From: Megascapheus bottae
Lineage: Eukaryota > Chordata > Mammalia > Rodentia > Geomyidae
Reading direction: 5' to 3'
Length of the DNA stretch: 64,000 nt
Assembly: GCA_024803745.1 (NCBI GenBank)
Contig: JANJXV010000100.1
Location: forward strand, 2,170,001-2,234,000
Made by a program: the position numbers and the translations under genes. Positions 22,454 through 35,164 of this stretch are shown here, in pieces (position 1 is the first letter of the stretch; every line of letters starts with the position of its first letter). The notes below the pieces were generated by a model. That model ran no database searches. It was given only the letters and a program-made list of their open reading frames with translations, and had not been told where the DNA came from.

Positions 22454-24739
22454 TTTCTTTTTTTTCATTTTGTTATTGTAATTAGTAAAAGGGTTACATG
22501 ATATTTGCCATGTAGAAGGTGCATTAATTCACATACATTGATACCCTTTCACATGTCTTGGTACCCATTTCCCTCCAACCCCACACCCCCCACCCGTCTT
22601 GGTTTTCCCCCCTTTCCTATCAAATTTCAAATATCCAAATACAAATAAATTCAATATATCAGATAACAAAGTGAGATACTATACCAATATGGGATAACCA
22701 AGGGATAGCAAAGGAGATGAGAGACAACATAGTACATTAAGGACAACAATCATTCATTATATGGCTTTTGTTTCAATATCTTGGAGGTCCTTTCAATTAG
22801 CTTCACATTATATGGCCTTATATATGGCCTTTTGCTCTATTGCAAATCTCTGCTAGTAGAGTTCAAGGTTTCTACTGATTATGACGAATGAGGGAAACCA
22901 CTGAGCCTAAGTTCCTTTGAGTCTGGCTTACTTCACTTAATATGATTTGTTCTAAGTCTTTACATTTCCTAACAAATGGGGTGATGTCATTCTTTCTGAC
23001 AGCAGCATAGAATTCCATTGTGTACAAATACCACAACTTGTTGATCCAGTCATGAACTGAAGGACATCTGGGTTGGTTCCATATCTTTGCTATGGTGAAT
23101 AGCACTGCAATGAACATTGTTGTGCTAGTGTGTTTAGTATGCCCTTGTTTCTGGATTGTTGGGTAAACGCCAAGTAGTAGTATTGCTGGGTCATAGGGGA
23201 GTTCTATGTTTAGCCTTTTGAGGCACTGCCACACTGCTTTCCATAGTGGTTGAACGAGTTTGCACTCCCACCAACAGTGTAGTAGTGATCCCTCCTGGCC
23301 ACATCCCCTCCAGCATCTGTTGTCCTTCGTTTTCCTGATCCTGGCCATTCTAACTGAAGTGAGGTGGAATCTTAGAGTTCTTTTGATATGCAATTCTTTT
23401 ATGACCAGAGATGTTGAGCATTTCTTCATGTGTCTATAGGCCATTTTTGTTTCTTCTTCAGAGAAGACTCTCTTTAAGTCTTTGGCCCATTTTTTAATGG
23501 GATGGGTGTTACTTTGGAGGTTAGTTTTGGAGTGATCCAATTTTTTGAGTTGTTGATATATTTTAGATATGAGGCCTTTGTCCATTGTTTGGTTGGTGAA
23601 GATCTTCTCCCACTCTGTAGGCTTCCTGATTAGTTTACTAGCTATATCCGTTGCCATACAAAAGCTCTGCAGTTTAATTCAGTCCCACTTATCCAGTCTT
23701 TCTCTGTTTTGTTGTGATTCTTGGTCCTTATTAAGAAAGTTTCGACCTGTGCCAAGGAGGCCTAGTGTATCTCCTATTCCTTCCTGTAAACGTTTCAGTG
23801 TGTCAGCTTTTACCTCCAGGTCTTTGATCCATTTGGAGTTAATTCTAGTGCAAGGTGACAAAGAAGGATCCAACTTTAGTTTTCTGAAGGTGCTTAACCA
23901 GTTCTGCCAGCACAATTTGTTGAAGAGGCTATGTTTCTTCCATTCTTTTTTTTGGCTCCCTTGTCAAAGATTAGGTGGCCATAGGTCTGTGGTTTAATAT
24001 CTGGGTCCGCAGTTCTGTTCCATTGGACTTCAGGCCTGTTCTTGTGCCAGTACAAAGCTGTTTTGAGAATTATAGCTCTATAATAGAGTCTAAAGTTTGG
24101 AATTGAAATTCCTCCAGCGCTGTTCTTTCTGCTAAGAAGTGTTTTTGCTTACGGGGTCTTTTATTATTCCATATGAAATTTTGAATTGCCTCTTGTATTT
24201 CTTTAAAGAATGACATTGGGATGTTGATGGGTATTGCATTGAATTTGTAGATAGCCCTTGGGAAGATTGTCATTTTCACAATGTTGATTCTTCCAATCCA
24301 GGAGCATGGGAGCTTTTTCCATTTCCTTAGTTCTGCTTTAATTTCCTTTTTTAGGGTTTTAAAGTTTTCATCTAAACAGTCCTTTACATTCTTAGTTAAG
24401 CTAATTCCTAGGTACTTTATTTTCTTTGAGGCTATTGTGAAAGGAGTTTCTTTCCTGATTATTTCCTCGTTTCTCTCACTGTTGGCGTAAAGGAAGGCAG
24501 TTGATTTGTGAGGGTTGATTTTATGGCCTGCTGCCCTTCCAAAGCTTTGAATCAGCTCAAGGAGCTTGGGAGTAGAGTCTATTTGATGCTTTAAATACAG
24601 AATCATGTCATCTGCAAAGAGGGATAGTTTTATTTCTTCTTTCCCTACTTGGGTCCCCTTTATGCTTGCTTCTTGCCTTATTGCACTGCCTAGGAATTCT
24701 AGTACTATGTTAAAAAGGAGTGGAGAGAGTCAGCATCCT
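22454..24739 (-). mobile_element. L1 element 4: 3' half
   Basis: Counterpart of element 2, with the same cut at 24,739 before 'gaatgctacccc'. Its C-terminal ORF2 frame (23,657-22,872, 261 codons) is the longest such frame in the window and contains the Cys-rich block. A second frame lies at 24,606-24,070. Confidence 0.92.
22872..24739 (-). pseudogene. L1 ORF2 C-terminal half
   Basis: Contains 'MATDIASKLIRKP' to the natural C-terminus 'SVVSLIRHNQ' (stop at 22,872-22,874) in one frame, and the thumb region at 24,606-24,070 in another. The N-terminal half is missing. Confidence 0.9.
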
Positions 24740-26017
24740 GAATGCTACCCCTTAGCACTTTTATGCAAATCTTAGGCCTGTGGCATTTTAAGCACAATTC
24801 ATCGCTCTGTTTTTTGCTGGTTAATTAGAGGTAAAAATCTTATGGAATTTATTGCATGGCTGATTTTGAACTGGAATCCTCAGGTGTCTGCTTGTCTTGA
24901 GTAGATAGGATTACAGTACTTTTACAACCTGTATGCTCATACACATCGCTTCTAATCCAAACACTCATTGTTCAATTTAACTAACAAGATGTGAGGAAAG
25001 ATGATTAACTGTAATTTACTAGATGCTCTTCTAGTGAGTATATATTTCCACTTCCACTCTGAAGCCAGGGAAATGTTTCTGTTACATGTTTCAACTATCT
25101 CCCAAAGAGGAAATTATGTGTGAGTACGTTTGCTAGTATTTCATATAGGAGACGGACTTTAGTGTTTGGAACCTGTTGGGCAGAGTGTATCAGCTGGGCT
25201 GTGATAACAGAGATGATGTTTCAGACAGGAATATTTTCATCTCAGACAAACTTAGTCCAGATGCTTGGATTTCAGGCCTTGAGTAGATAGAATTACAAGT
25301 GTGAGCTGCCACCACCACCTGGTTCATTTTGGAAACCTTAATTGCTTCTCATTTGTTCCTTTCCTTTTTTGGAAGATTGATCTAAGCTGGCTGATTGTGC
25401 ATCACAATGAAGTGATTGGCCTCAGGAATTCCAAATATTTGTTTCATCAGCACGGAATGAATGAAGTTGATCTAAACCCAATAGTATTTTCCTTCTGATA
25501 AATAGGGAACTTAACTATATCATTTTTCCTTGCCTTTGCTTTCCCAAAGCAAGCAACATGTTTCTTAAAAACTATACTTCATGAGAATATTATAATTAGA
25601 AGCTATATTCTGCACACTTCAGAATAGTCCTTGCATTTATAAACTTATATGACAATATTAGGTAGAAGAATGGTGACTGTTAGTTTCATAACTATTTCAT
25701 ATGTTTTACTCTTTAAGGCTCATTTACTCAAGAAGGGATTAAATACATTTAGATAATAGTAGAACATAGCTGCTGCTGATTTGATGTGTGTGCAGATGAT
25801 ACACAGATTTATTAGGATTACTCAAAAGTTTTCTTCAAATTTTCAGTAGTAGACTGCTATGCTAACTGGAAGGTGATAGTAATGATGCTGAAATTCTACG
25901 AATCAGCTATGAAGCAGAATTTCAGGGGAGAGTATTTGCTAGGGACTTAATTTCTAAGACGCATATCAAGAATATTGAACTATAACACCAAATGATGGAG
26001 GACTCAGCGTCACATTT
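24740..26017. other. Mostly unique AT-rich sequence, no gene seen (unit B)
   Basis: Counterpart of 5,670-6,944 at about 95-96% identity in the stretches compared. Only small SINE scraps near 24,860-24,920. Confidence 0.6.
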
Positions 26018-26482
26018 TGTTTGTTTTATGCAAGTCCTGGGACTTGAACGCAGGGCCTGGGAACTGTCCTTAAATGTTTTTTTTTGCTTCAGGCTAGTGT
26101 TCTACCACTTGATCCACAGCTCCACTTCCAGATTTTTGGTAATGAACTGTAAATCAGAATATCATGCAATTTGTTTGGGCTGGATTCAAACCTGATTCTG
26201 TGTAGATAGGATTCCAAGTGTGAGCGCACAGAGCCTGGCTAGTATCATTCACCATTCAAGTCATGGGACTGCAATTCTGCACCTGGGTCTTGTCACTGAG
26301 CTTTTCAGCTCAAGACTACTGCCCTATCCCTTGAGCCATAGGGCCACTTCTGGGTTTCTGGTGGTTAATTGGAGATAAGAGTCACATGGACTTCAGTGCC
26401 AGGCTGAATTTGAACTGCTATCCTTGGATCCCAGCCTCTTGAGTAGCTACATTTCCAAGTGTGAGCCACCATACAGGGCTAA
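26018..26482 (-). mobile_element. Two B1/ID composite SINEs (unit B)
   Basis: Counterparts of 6,945-7,165 and 7,190-7,412: 'ttgatccacagctccact', 'ttgagccatagggccact', 'tcttgagtagctacatt'. Confidence 0.72.
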
Positions 26483-26489
26483 ATTATTT

Positions 26490-26895
26490 TTTAAGTTAAT
26501 TTTTTTTGTTAAGTCAATATATAGTTGGCATACGGTTACATAGGTAATGAACACATTTCTTAAGAAAATTTTTTTCCCTGCCTCATTTTTCTCTGTTTTC
26601 CTAACCTCAGCCCTCTCTCCACCCAGATTGTTCAGTTCATTTCCGTTTAGTGTCTTCCAAGTATCACTGTTCAATGGGTTCACCCTTTTTCCTTTGTTTT
26701 TTTTTTTTTTACCATTTTATTATACCCTCTCCATTCCCCAAATCACATAAACCTATGTACAAGACACAGGGTACCCGAATTCAACACAGTGACTACAGAG
26801 AATAAAACTAAAGGGAAAAAGAAGAAAAGAGGTGAAAAGCAAAGAAAATGCAAGAACATCATACAGTACCTTAGAAGCAACAACACTGAAAAAAC
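26490..26895 (-). mobile_element. Old L1 3'UTR fragment (unit B)
   Basis: Counterpart of 7,420-7,815, with a longer T-run near 26,697-26,711. Confidence 0.5.
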
Positions 26896-26913
26896 AAAAC
26901 ATAAAACCTTGGG

Positions 26914-27380
26914 CTGAAAATGTAGCTTGCCTAGCATGTATGAAACCCTGGATTCCATTCCTCAGCACCACATAAACAAAAACTGGAAGTGACACTGTGA
27001 CTCAGCTGGTAGATATCTAAAGTTCAGCACAGAGTGTCTCCAAGTGACAAAAATCTGTCACATTTAAGTCAGGCTTCAAAACTTTGCTAGGAACCAGTTA
27101 CGTGATTTGGAAGAAAGTCCAATTTTCAAAAAATCACTAGCCAGGCGCTGGAGGGTCATAATTGTCATTCTACTAGCCAGGGAGAAGGTGATTCAAAGCC
27201 TTTGCAAGCAAAAAAACGAAAACAAAAAAACTGTAAGATACTTCTCTCCATTTATCCACCCAAAAACTAAGTGGAGTGGTGGCTAAAACTGGTACAGCAT
27301 TAGCCTTGATGAAAAAGAACTAAGAGATCTTGCCCAGGTCCAAAGTTCCAGCTCCCCACCATGAAAGAAAAAAAAAGGAG
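26914..27380 (+). mobile_element. ID-type SINE fragments (unit B)
   Basis: Counterparts of 7,840-8,290: 'gcttgcctagcatgtatg' and 'gtacagcattagccttgat', with A-rich ends. The second piece lies just before the about 415-bp gap relative to copy A. Confidence 0.6.
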
Positions 27381-27776
27381 TCCAGATACCTATATCATGT
27401 TTAACCAACAAGTATTCAAGAACGGAATCGCTATACAATCACTGGCACATAAATTTTAGAATATAGTAAAAATTAAGCTGAGTCTTTGTATGTCATAGAT
27501 ACAGATTAATTTATAATAAAACACATGTCTAGAGAGTGTATAGTCTATCCTAGATTTTTATGTCTATGTAGTTATGTTTATATCTCCAAAATTATGTCCA
27601 GAACTTTGGGTATCAACTATTCAATCATCGCTCTACTACTGTTTGAAACTAATATCCATATATTAAGGATACCATGTACCTTTTGTTCCTTGGTCTTGAC
27701 TTATCTCACTCAACAGGATTCACTCTAATTTCATCCACAATCCCAAAAATGCCATTATTATTTTTTTCTGTGCAGA

Positions 27777-28337
27777 TCTTCTTTTTATGTATTTATTTTT
27801 ATTGTAATTTATAGAAGGGTTACATTATATTCACCAGATAGAAGGTGCATTACTTCTCAAATTTTGATACCCCATGTAATGATATGGTCCCCATTTCCCT
27901 TCCCCTACCCCCACTCATGTTCATTTCCCCCCTTCCCTATCCAATTTCAAATAACCAATTAGGCACATATGAAATATATCAGAAAACAAGGTGAAATATT
28001 GTAACAATATGATATAACCAAGGAATAGCAAAAGAGATAAGAAATCACATAGTTCATTAAGAACAACAATCACTCATTATACGAGTTTTGTTTCTTCATC
28101 TTGGAGGTCCTTACATTTAGTGTCATACTGTTTGTGACGATGTCTCTAGATTTTGTTCTATTGTAAATCTCTGGTAGCAGAGCCCAAGGTTTCTACTGAA
28201 TTTGACAAATGAGGGAGACTCTTGGGCCTATGTTCCTTTGAGTTTGGCTTACTTCACTTAATATGATTTTTTTCCTTTTCATCCACTTCCCCGAGAATGC
28301 CATTATTTTATCTTGTCGGTTGGCTATGTATCATTCC

Positions 28338-28384
<47 letters not shown>

Positions 28385-28430
28385 CACATTTTTTGTAGTA
28401 GGGCATCTGGTTGTTTCAATCATCCAGCCT
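27777..28430 (-). mobile_element. Older L1 3' end with GT tract (unit B)
   Basis: Counterpart of 9,117-9,775. GT tract at 28,340-28,383. Confidence 0.75.
28340..28383. repeat. (GT)n microsatellite (unit B)
   Basis: About 44 bp of pure GT, slightly shorter than its copy-A partner at 9,679-9,725. Confidence 0.95.
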
Positions 28431-28454
28431 CATTTTCTACAGATATTTTTATAG

Positions 28455-29582
28455 TCTCTTTTTTATTTTCAGGGTAATGTATAGAGGGGTTACGATTACA
28501 TTTACAGGTAGTGGACTGCATTACTTCTCACACATTTATTCCACTCCACATGTTTTTGTCCCCAGATCCCTCTCCCCTCCCCTTCCCAATCATCTTGTTT
28601 CCCCCCTTCCCTTTCCTATTTGACATAAACAAATAAACATATATACAATATGCCAGGGAAAAAATCAGATACAGTAACAATCTGACTTTAACCAAAGGGC
28701 AAAATAAGAGATGAGAAATAACATAGTAGATTAAGGACAAAAATCACACAAGATTAAGAGCAACGATGACACAAGATATAGCTCTTGTTCCCATATCCTA
28801 GAGATCCTTACATTTAGTCTCATCCTATATGACCTTATATACCTAGGTTTTTGAGTTATTGTAATCCTCTGCTAGGAGAGTCCTAGATGTGAACTAATTA
28901 TTACAAATGAGGGAAACCATTGAGCTTATGTTTCTTTGGGTCTGGCTTGCTTCACTTAATATGAATTTTTCCAAGTCTTTCGATTTCCTTACAAATGGGC
29001 GATGTCATTCCTTCTGATGGCAGCATAGCATTCCATTGTGTATAAGTACCACATCTTCTTGATTCAGTCATCTACTGAGTGGCATCTGGGTTGGTTTCAT
29101 ATCTTTGCTATGGTAAATAGTGCTGCAATGAGCATCATTGTGCTAGTGGCTTTAGTATGTCCTTTTTTCTGGACAATTGGGTAGGTGCCAAGTAGTGGAT
29201 TTTCTGGATCATAGGGGAGCTCTATGTTCAGTCTTTTGAGGAACCACCACAGTGCTTTCCCTAGTGGTTGAACGAGTTTACACTCACACCAACAGTGTAG
29301 GTGTGATCCCCCCTGGTCACTTCCCCACCAGTATCTCTTATTAGATTTTTTGATAATGGCCATTCTGACTGGAGTCAGGTGGAATCTCAAAGTTGTTTTG
29401 ATTTTCATTTCCCTTATTGCTAGAGATATGGAGCATTTCTTCATGTGTCTAAAGCCCATTTTAGTTTTTTCTTCAGAGAATACTCTTTTAAGTCTTTAGC
29501 CCACCTTTTAATAGGATGGTTGTTTCTTTGAAGATTTGTTTGGGAGAGATTCATTTTTTTCACCTATAGATATATTTTAGAT
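28455..29582 (-). mobile_element. Second older L1 3' fragment (unit B)
   Basis: Counterpart of 9,800-10,926, with the 120-codon ORF2 C-terminal frame at 29,097-29,459 ('[17 protein letters not shown]'). Confidence 0.85.
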
Positions 29583-29599
29583 AACTACATATATTTTTG

Positions 29600-29955
29600 T
29601 AGAAAAAAGAATGGAAGCCATCATGCTGGCTCACAACTTAATTTCAGCTACTTAGGAGGCTCAGGGCTTAGGATCACAGCTCAAAGCCAACCAGGGCCCT
29701 ACAATGTGTGAGATCAAACTCTGTGAACATACAATGACTGTAAGAGGAATCTCACTGCCTAGGAATGTAGCCTAATGGTAGAGTGCTCACCTAGAATGCA
29801 TGAAGACCTAGGTTCTATTCACCGGTACCGCATACTCAGAAAAAAGCTAGAAGTGGCGCTGTGTCTCAAGAGGCAGAGCACTCACCTTGGGCAAGCCAGT
29901 CCAATGAAAATGTCTAGGCCCTGAGTCCAAGCCCTAGGACTGGCAAAAAGAAAAA
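29600..29955 (+). mobile_element. B1-like plus ID-type SINE (unit B)
   Basis: 'ctacttaggaggctcaggg', 'gcctaatggtagagtgctc', 'agaagtggcgctgtgtctc', 'ccctaggactggcaaaaag'. Confidence 0.75.
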
Positions 29956-30061
29956 AAGAGCAATATTAATTAAGTAACAAGGAATATACCCTATATTTAT
30001 ACAGACTGAAAAATTCATTAAGATATTAGAAAATATGTATAAAGTGCATATTTTCTTTTGT

Positions 30062-30580
30062 GTGTTTGCACTGGGTCTTCAACTGAGTGCTTCAGCTCTA
30101 GCCCTGACCTTTTCTGCTCAAGGCTAGCACTCTACCAATGCAGCCCCAAATCAACTATCTTCAATTGAGATATAAGCGATGAATATTTCAGGGTGCTTCA
30201 TGAAAAACATTTTTATAAATTGAAACTTTCAACACAGTCTTATTTTAGTATGAATGTTGAGATGGGAAGAGACAGAAAAAGTGAAATGTTTCCTGATCCC
30301 CATAGAGAAGAGACTCAGCAGAACCACTGTGGTCTGCAGGCTTCTTTGTGAATTTTGTTTGCTTGTTTGATTTTTTCAATTGTGGGGCTTGAACTCTGGG
30401 CCTGGGCACTGTCCCTGAGCTCTTCAGCTCAAGGCTAGTGCTTTAATCTGTGAGCCACAGTGCCACTTCTGGTTTTTCTGGCAGTTAACTGGGTACTTTG
30501 GCTGGCATTAAACTTTGATTCTCACATCTTAGCCTCCTGAGTAGCTAAGATTATAGGTGTGAGGTACCATCACCAGGCTG
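30062..30580 (-). mobile_element. Two SINEs (unit B)
   Basis: A fragment at about 30,062-30,168 and a near-complete B1/ID copy at 30,378-30,580 ('gctcttcagctcaaggctag', 'agcctcctgagtagctaaga'). The unique sequence between them matches 11,520-11,720. Confidence 0.78.
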
Positions 30581-30938
30581 CTGCTCTGTTACTATGCAGG
30601 TTCTGGATCAAGAACTTCAAGTTCTTACTTCAATTTTTTCTTCTCTTGCCTGATACTCTGCCATTTGAATGAAGCCCCAGTTCCTGGTCTTTGCTGGTTA
30701 ATGAGAGATATTATGATTTTCTAATATTCAGAGCAATGTTTATAAAACCCAGCATTTTACTTACTTGAATAAATTAAGAGACAGGACCTAGTGAAATGGA
30801 AAACAAAATTTTTTTTCAAGTTGCTATCCTGTTCTAATGCATAAGTCTGGCTATTTTGCTTACACACAAATATGTATTTTACCAGTTTCTACTCTATTTT
30901 TGCTTAGCTTAAAACCACCACTGCCATTTCATAGATTT

Positions 30939-31487
30939 TGTTGTTGTTGTTTGCGGTGCTTGAACTCTGTGCCTGGGCTGTTCCTCAGATCTTCAGTTCA
31001 ATGCCAGTGCTCTACTACTATTGATTTGGCCAGTCCTGGGCTTGAACTCAGGGACTGAGCACTGTCCTTTTATTTTGTCAAGGCTAGGGCTCTACCACTT
31101 CAGCCTCAGCACCACTTCCAGCGTTTTTCTATGTATGTGGTATTGAGGAATGGAACCCAGGACTTCGTGCATGCTAGGCAAGCACTCTACCACTAGGCCA
31201 AACTCCCAGCACAAAATTATTCATCATTACTATTAGCTATCTTCTTTTTTTATTATTGATTCGTCATGGTTCTTGGACTTTGGGCCTGGACACTGTCCCT
31301 GAGCTCTTCAGCTCAAGGCTAGCGCTCTTCCTCTACAGCTCCATTTTTGGTTTCTGGTAGTTAATTGGTGATGTAAGTCTCACAAATATATGTGTCCAGG
31401 CTGGCTTTGGGCTTTGAACCAAGATCCTCCAATCTCAGCCTCCACAGTAGCTAGAATTACACGCTTCACCCAGCAGTGCCTGACTGT
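30939..31487 (-). mobile_element. SINE cluster before CT tract (unit B)
   Basis: Counterparts of 12,285-12,832: ID-type at about 30,939-31,215 ('ctaggcaagcactctacc') and B1/ID at 31,255-31,487 ('gctcttcagctcaaggctag'). Confidence 0.8.
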
Positions 31488-31493
31488 TTGATA

Positions 31494-31531
31494 TCTCTGT
31501 CTCTGTCTGTATCTGTCTGTCTGCCTGTCTG

Positions 31532-31610
<79 letters not shown>

Positions 31611-31611
31611 T
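31494..31611. repeat. Contracted (TCTG)n/(TC)n microsatellite, about 118 bp
   Basis: Same locus as 12,837-13,176 but about a third of the length. Confidence 0.95.
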
Positions 31612-31629
31612 TTTGTTGTAAGACTTTAA

Positions 31630-32155
31630 TTGTGCACCTGGGCAGTGTCCCTGGGCTCTTCAGCTCAATGCTACAACCTTAAACACCTTGAGCCACAGTG
31701 TCACTTCTGGTTTTCTGGTGCTTAAGTGGAAGTAACAGTTTCATGGACTTTAGTGTCTGGCCTGGCTTTGAACTGTGATCCTCAAAATCCAACCTTCTGA
31801 GATCATTTCCAGCTTTTCTTTTTGGTGTAAGTGGTACAGAGTAATTGAACACAGGGCTTTGTGCATACAAGGCAAGCAAACTACCACTAGTGTGCACTCC
31901 AGCCTTAGATAAGGGCTTTCTTTCTCTTTTTCATTTTTTCACTCATGGGGCTTGAACTCTGGGCCTGCATGTTTACCTTAAGCTCTTCAGCTCAAGGCAA
32001 GAGCTCTAACACTTGAGGCACATTGTCATTTTGAATTTTCTGGATTATTTGGAAATAAGATTCTCACAGATTTTTATGCCTGGGCCGTCTTTGAACCTAT
32101 ATCCTCCAGGGTAGCTAGGATTACCAGGGTGAGCCACCAGTCACGGGCATTAAAC
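31630..32155 (-). mobile_element. SINE cluster after CT tract (unit B)
   Basis: Fragments at about 31,630-31,905 and a B1/ID copy at about 31,935-32,155 ('ggggcttgaactctgggcct', 'gggtagctaggattacc'). Confidence 0.75.
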
Positions 32156-32404
32156 TATTATTTTTTGCATGTCTTGTGGCTTCAACTCATGGCCAGAGCA
32201 CTGTCCGAGGGCTTGCTCAAGGATAGCACTTTCCTTCAGCCAGCCAACTCCCGGTCCAAATAGGCCACTCTTGAAGCTACAATTACAGAGATCTGCCATA
32301 ACACTGGCATGTCGTTATCTAAGTATATAATTTTTCTTCTATTTTTGATGGCTTTTCCTTAGTGGACATGTTTCCTACATATTTTATGGAAAACTTCCTT
32401 CCCA

Positions 32405-32612
32405 CTGGGGCCATAAGTTAAGCCTAGTGGAAGAGTTCTTGCCGAGCATGAATGAAGACCCAAGTTCAATTCCTCAGCACAACATAGATAAAAAAAGATA
32501 AAAGTGGTGCTGTGGCACATGTGATAGAACTTGCGCCTTAAGAATAAACAAAAACAAAAACAAGGATCGTGCTCAGGTCCTGAGTCTAAGCCCAGTACTG
32601 GCAAAAAAAAAA
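32405..32612 (+). mobile_element. ID-type composite SINE (unit B)
   Basis: 'ttcaattcctcagcacaac', 'aaagtggtgctgtggcac', 'cccagtactggcaaaaaaaa'. Counterpart of 13,955-14,158. Confidence 0.85.
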
Positions 32613-32614
32613 TT

Positions 32615-33187
32615 CTGCCCAAAGTAGACATTTAAACTTATTGTACTTTTCAAAAAATTTGTTGTCAAGGTGATATACAAAGAGATTGCTGTTACATATG
32701 TAATGAGTACATTTGTTGTAAACACTGTTACCTCCTCCCCCCTTTTCTCTTTCCCTTCCCCCAAGTCATAAATTTCATTTACAACAAATATATATGTATT
32801 TTCATTCCTGAAAAAAATAGTTTAAAATGTGTTCAAATAAATGACGTAGGTTGATATATTTATCAAAATGGATTACTTGAACTCTAAAATAAACATTCTA
32901 GGTAATTTTTCTCATAAAATTGTAGTAATGCTATAAAACTAATAAAAAAGGAATTTTAGTTATTAATTTCTTATGTTTTACCTTTAACATTATTACACTA
33001 AGCATACTGTTTATGGTATTAATACAGACAGCATGAAATATGATTATGTAACAAAATTAAATGATTCAAAATAGTAAGGTTGGGGGCCAGTAGTTTGGCT
33101 TGGTGGCACACACCCTGGACTGGCAAAAAAGAAGTAGGGTTAGATAAAACAGATTTATTTCCAAATGTGTGGAAAATGGTTTGATTT
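32615..33187. other. Old L1 3'UTR scrap, then AT-rich unique sequence (unit B)
   Basis: 32,615-32,765 matches the old L1 3'UTR scrap at 14,165-14,305 (minus). 32,766-33,187 is AT-rich with no feature seen. Confidence 0.5.
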
Positions 33188-33385
33188 CTTGTTTGGCTAG
33201 TCCTGGGCTTGAACTGAGGGACCAGGAACTGTCCTTGGCCACATTTGTTCAAGGGTGGCACTCTGACACCTGAGCCACAGTGCCCCATCTGCTTTTTCTG
33301 TGTATGCATTGCCGAGGAATTGAATCAAGGTCTTCTTGTATACTAGGCGAGCACTCTACAACTAGGCCACATTCAAAGCCAAAGT
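33188..33385 (-). mobile_element. ID-type composite SINE (unit B)
   Basis: 'tagtcctgggcttgaactg', 'gccgaggaattgaatcaag', 'actaggcgagcactctaca'. Confidence 0.75.
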
Positions 33386-33496
33386 AGATTTTTGATGCTA
33401 TTGTGGAGTTTTAATTTTCTTAAATATTTGTACAAAGCACAATGGATATATAAACAGACTTGAACTCACAGAACAGAGTCCCACATAATATTACAG

Positions 33497-35164
33497 TTAC
33501 TCTGGCACTTTTCCCGATTGACAAAACACATTTCCAGGCATCTGCTCTGTCCTTAAGCTTTGGTAGCTGACTTGTCTTTCCATGGAGGCGTGGCCTGGAT
33601 TCCTGGTGATTCCATGCATTTCATAGTTCCCTGTATATCCAGTAAGGTTGTCTTCTATGGGACCAGACCTGTCTGGTTTTTGGCCCACCCAGGACCTAGG
33701 TGTGTGAGGTCTCACATTCTAAGTGGACAATAAAACACAGGATAATAAGGACTGAAGAACTGCACACCATGATATTAACAATGAGAGTTTAATAGTTAGC
33801 AAAGTAAATACAATGAATACTTGACAAGAATCATGAGAGCAAGATAAAGAGATGTCTTTTTAGGAAGGGGACAGGGAAGCTCTAAATCCAGACTGGCCTC
33901 CAAGTTGCCTTCAGACAGTAATTCTACTTCAGAGTCCTCAGAAGGGTCTCCTTCCTCATGAGAAACAGAATGTCCTTCCTGAGTTAAGAGGGGGATGGAT
34001 TCTGGTTTGTCGAATGGAGATTGAGTCTCTTTTAGTGAGATGGATGGGTCTGGATATTCTGTGAGGATGGATTCATTTTCCTCCAATGAATCCAGTATTG
34101 AGAGTACACTTGCTGCTTCCCATGGGGACATTTTCCATGAGCCCAGCGTGTGCCCCTTCAGCTTGCACAATAAGTGGAGTGTTACTCTGACTCAGATGGA
34201 CTGACTCTGGGTGGAGTGTGAAAGGAAACGGAAGGAAATCTGGCTGCTCTTTTTCTTCCTCCATAGTATCTGCAGGTTCAACTGTGTCACACATGGGGTT
34301 CAGAGCAAAAGGTATATCCACAGGACTCTAAACCTGTTTGGTAATTTCTACAGAAGGCCCATGCTTTCTGGAGTGCAGTGATGATTCTCTGTCTCCATCA
34401 GTCACCAGCTCCATTGGTGGGTTTTTCATCCGGAGTTCAGGATAAGCTCTTCCACGATGACCCAAACCTAAGAATGGAAATAGGTACAGAGTGGACACAG
34501 TGGACTCTGCAAGTGGAAGTGTCACTCAACTTCCATGAGGATCCAATGGAGGAACCTGTTGAACAGAAGTTTGGACAGAACACTAAGGAGGTGTAGGGTC
34601 TTTCTAATGAGTGCTTATTCCCGAGTCCTTTCAGAGGACAGACATTACCTGGCTGACACCACCCATAAAGGGCATTTTGCCAAGCTCTGTACAAGTAAGG
34701 GCCAACTAATATGTAGACCACATGGGTTTCCTACTCACAGGCTCTGAGGCACCCACACCAGGACTTCTACTTTTTCTTGGTCTTACTGGTCGCACATTCC
34801 TCCAGCTGGTCAAAATATGTGTCTAGAAGAGCAGGTCCAAAGCCGGCATGTGGAGCCTCATATCGAGCTTGAGTTGTGTCAGGGTGTGGCAGTTCTTGAA
34901 CTCGTAGAAATCACTGGGGTAGAAGTCCATTCACATCGTATAGATGGAACACATGATACTGTGGGCACATTCGGTACAAGGAAAGTGAGAGCCTTCTCTC
35001 TCCATCCTGAGCCTTCTACCAAAGCCCCTTTCTTGCAGGACTCTAATGCTGTGGCTGTCCTGCAGAGATGTGCACTTATGTGCTGGAAGGGGGGTAAGAG
35101 ACACTCGAGAACAGGATGACTTTTACACCCCACTTCCAGAAGTTTCTCAGAGAGGCCTCTATGC
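33497..35164 (-). pseudogene. RALGDS-like: 3' part of RalGDS-like gene remnant, unit B
   Basis: Counterpart of 15,040-16,713, but here still continuous with the upstream REM exon at 35,910-36,087. The second REM half lies at about 34,780-35,080. 'MDFYPSDFYEFKN' (34,935-34,899) is followed by a Leu-rich helix, 'RLHMPALDL' and 'HILTSWRNV', matching the RalGDS pattern LDQYPEDF...LHMPGSDL...HLLLAQLEE. The residue before 'MD' is a TGA where the family has Trp, and a TAG interrupts after 'MPALDLLF'. Downstream, the possible exon around 34,484-34,331 has its 'ttcttag' acceptor, and the acidic ORFs follow. There is no RasGEF catalytic (CDC25) domain in the window, so even an unbroken version would lack the exchange activity. 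Confidence 0.65.
33796..34170 (-). CDS. 124-codon acidic ORF with hydrophobic C-tail, unit B
   Basis: Partner of 15,345-15,719, same length and same stop. It differs at about four residues (for example His to Asn near residue 32 and Gly to Asp near residue 93). Unrecognised. An overlapping frame 34,073-34,321 supplies the upstream acidic stretch, one base out of register, in both copies. Confidence 0.35.
   Translation of the reverse strand: MCKLKGHTLGSWKMSPWEAASVLSILDSLEENESILTEYPDPSISLKETQSPFDKPESIPLLTQEGHSVSHEEGDPSEDSEVELLSEGNLEASLDLELPCPLPKKTSLYLALMILVKYSLYLLC

Larger units (their letters stand above)
16716..35164. repeat. Tandem segmental duplication, complete unit B (about 18.45 kb)
   Basis: The unit starts inside an L1 ORF2 at the A/B junction and ends where similarity to copy A stops, at 35,164 ('cctctatgc' continues to 'atctgtcc' here, but to L1 'tctgtaatag' in copy A). 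The two parents share only 'gc' at the join, a 2-bp microhomology, which argues against simple homologous exchange at this junction. The orientation is direct. Confidence 0.9.
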
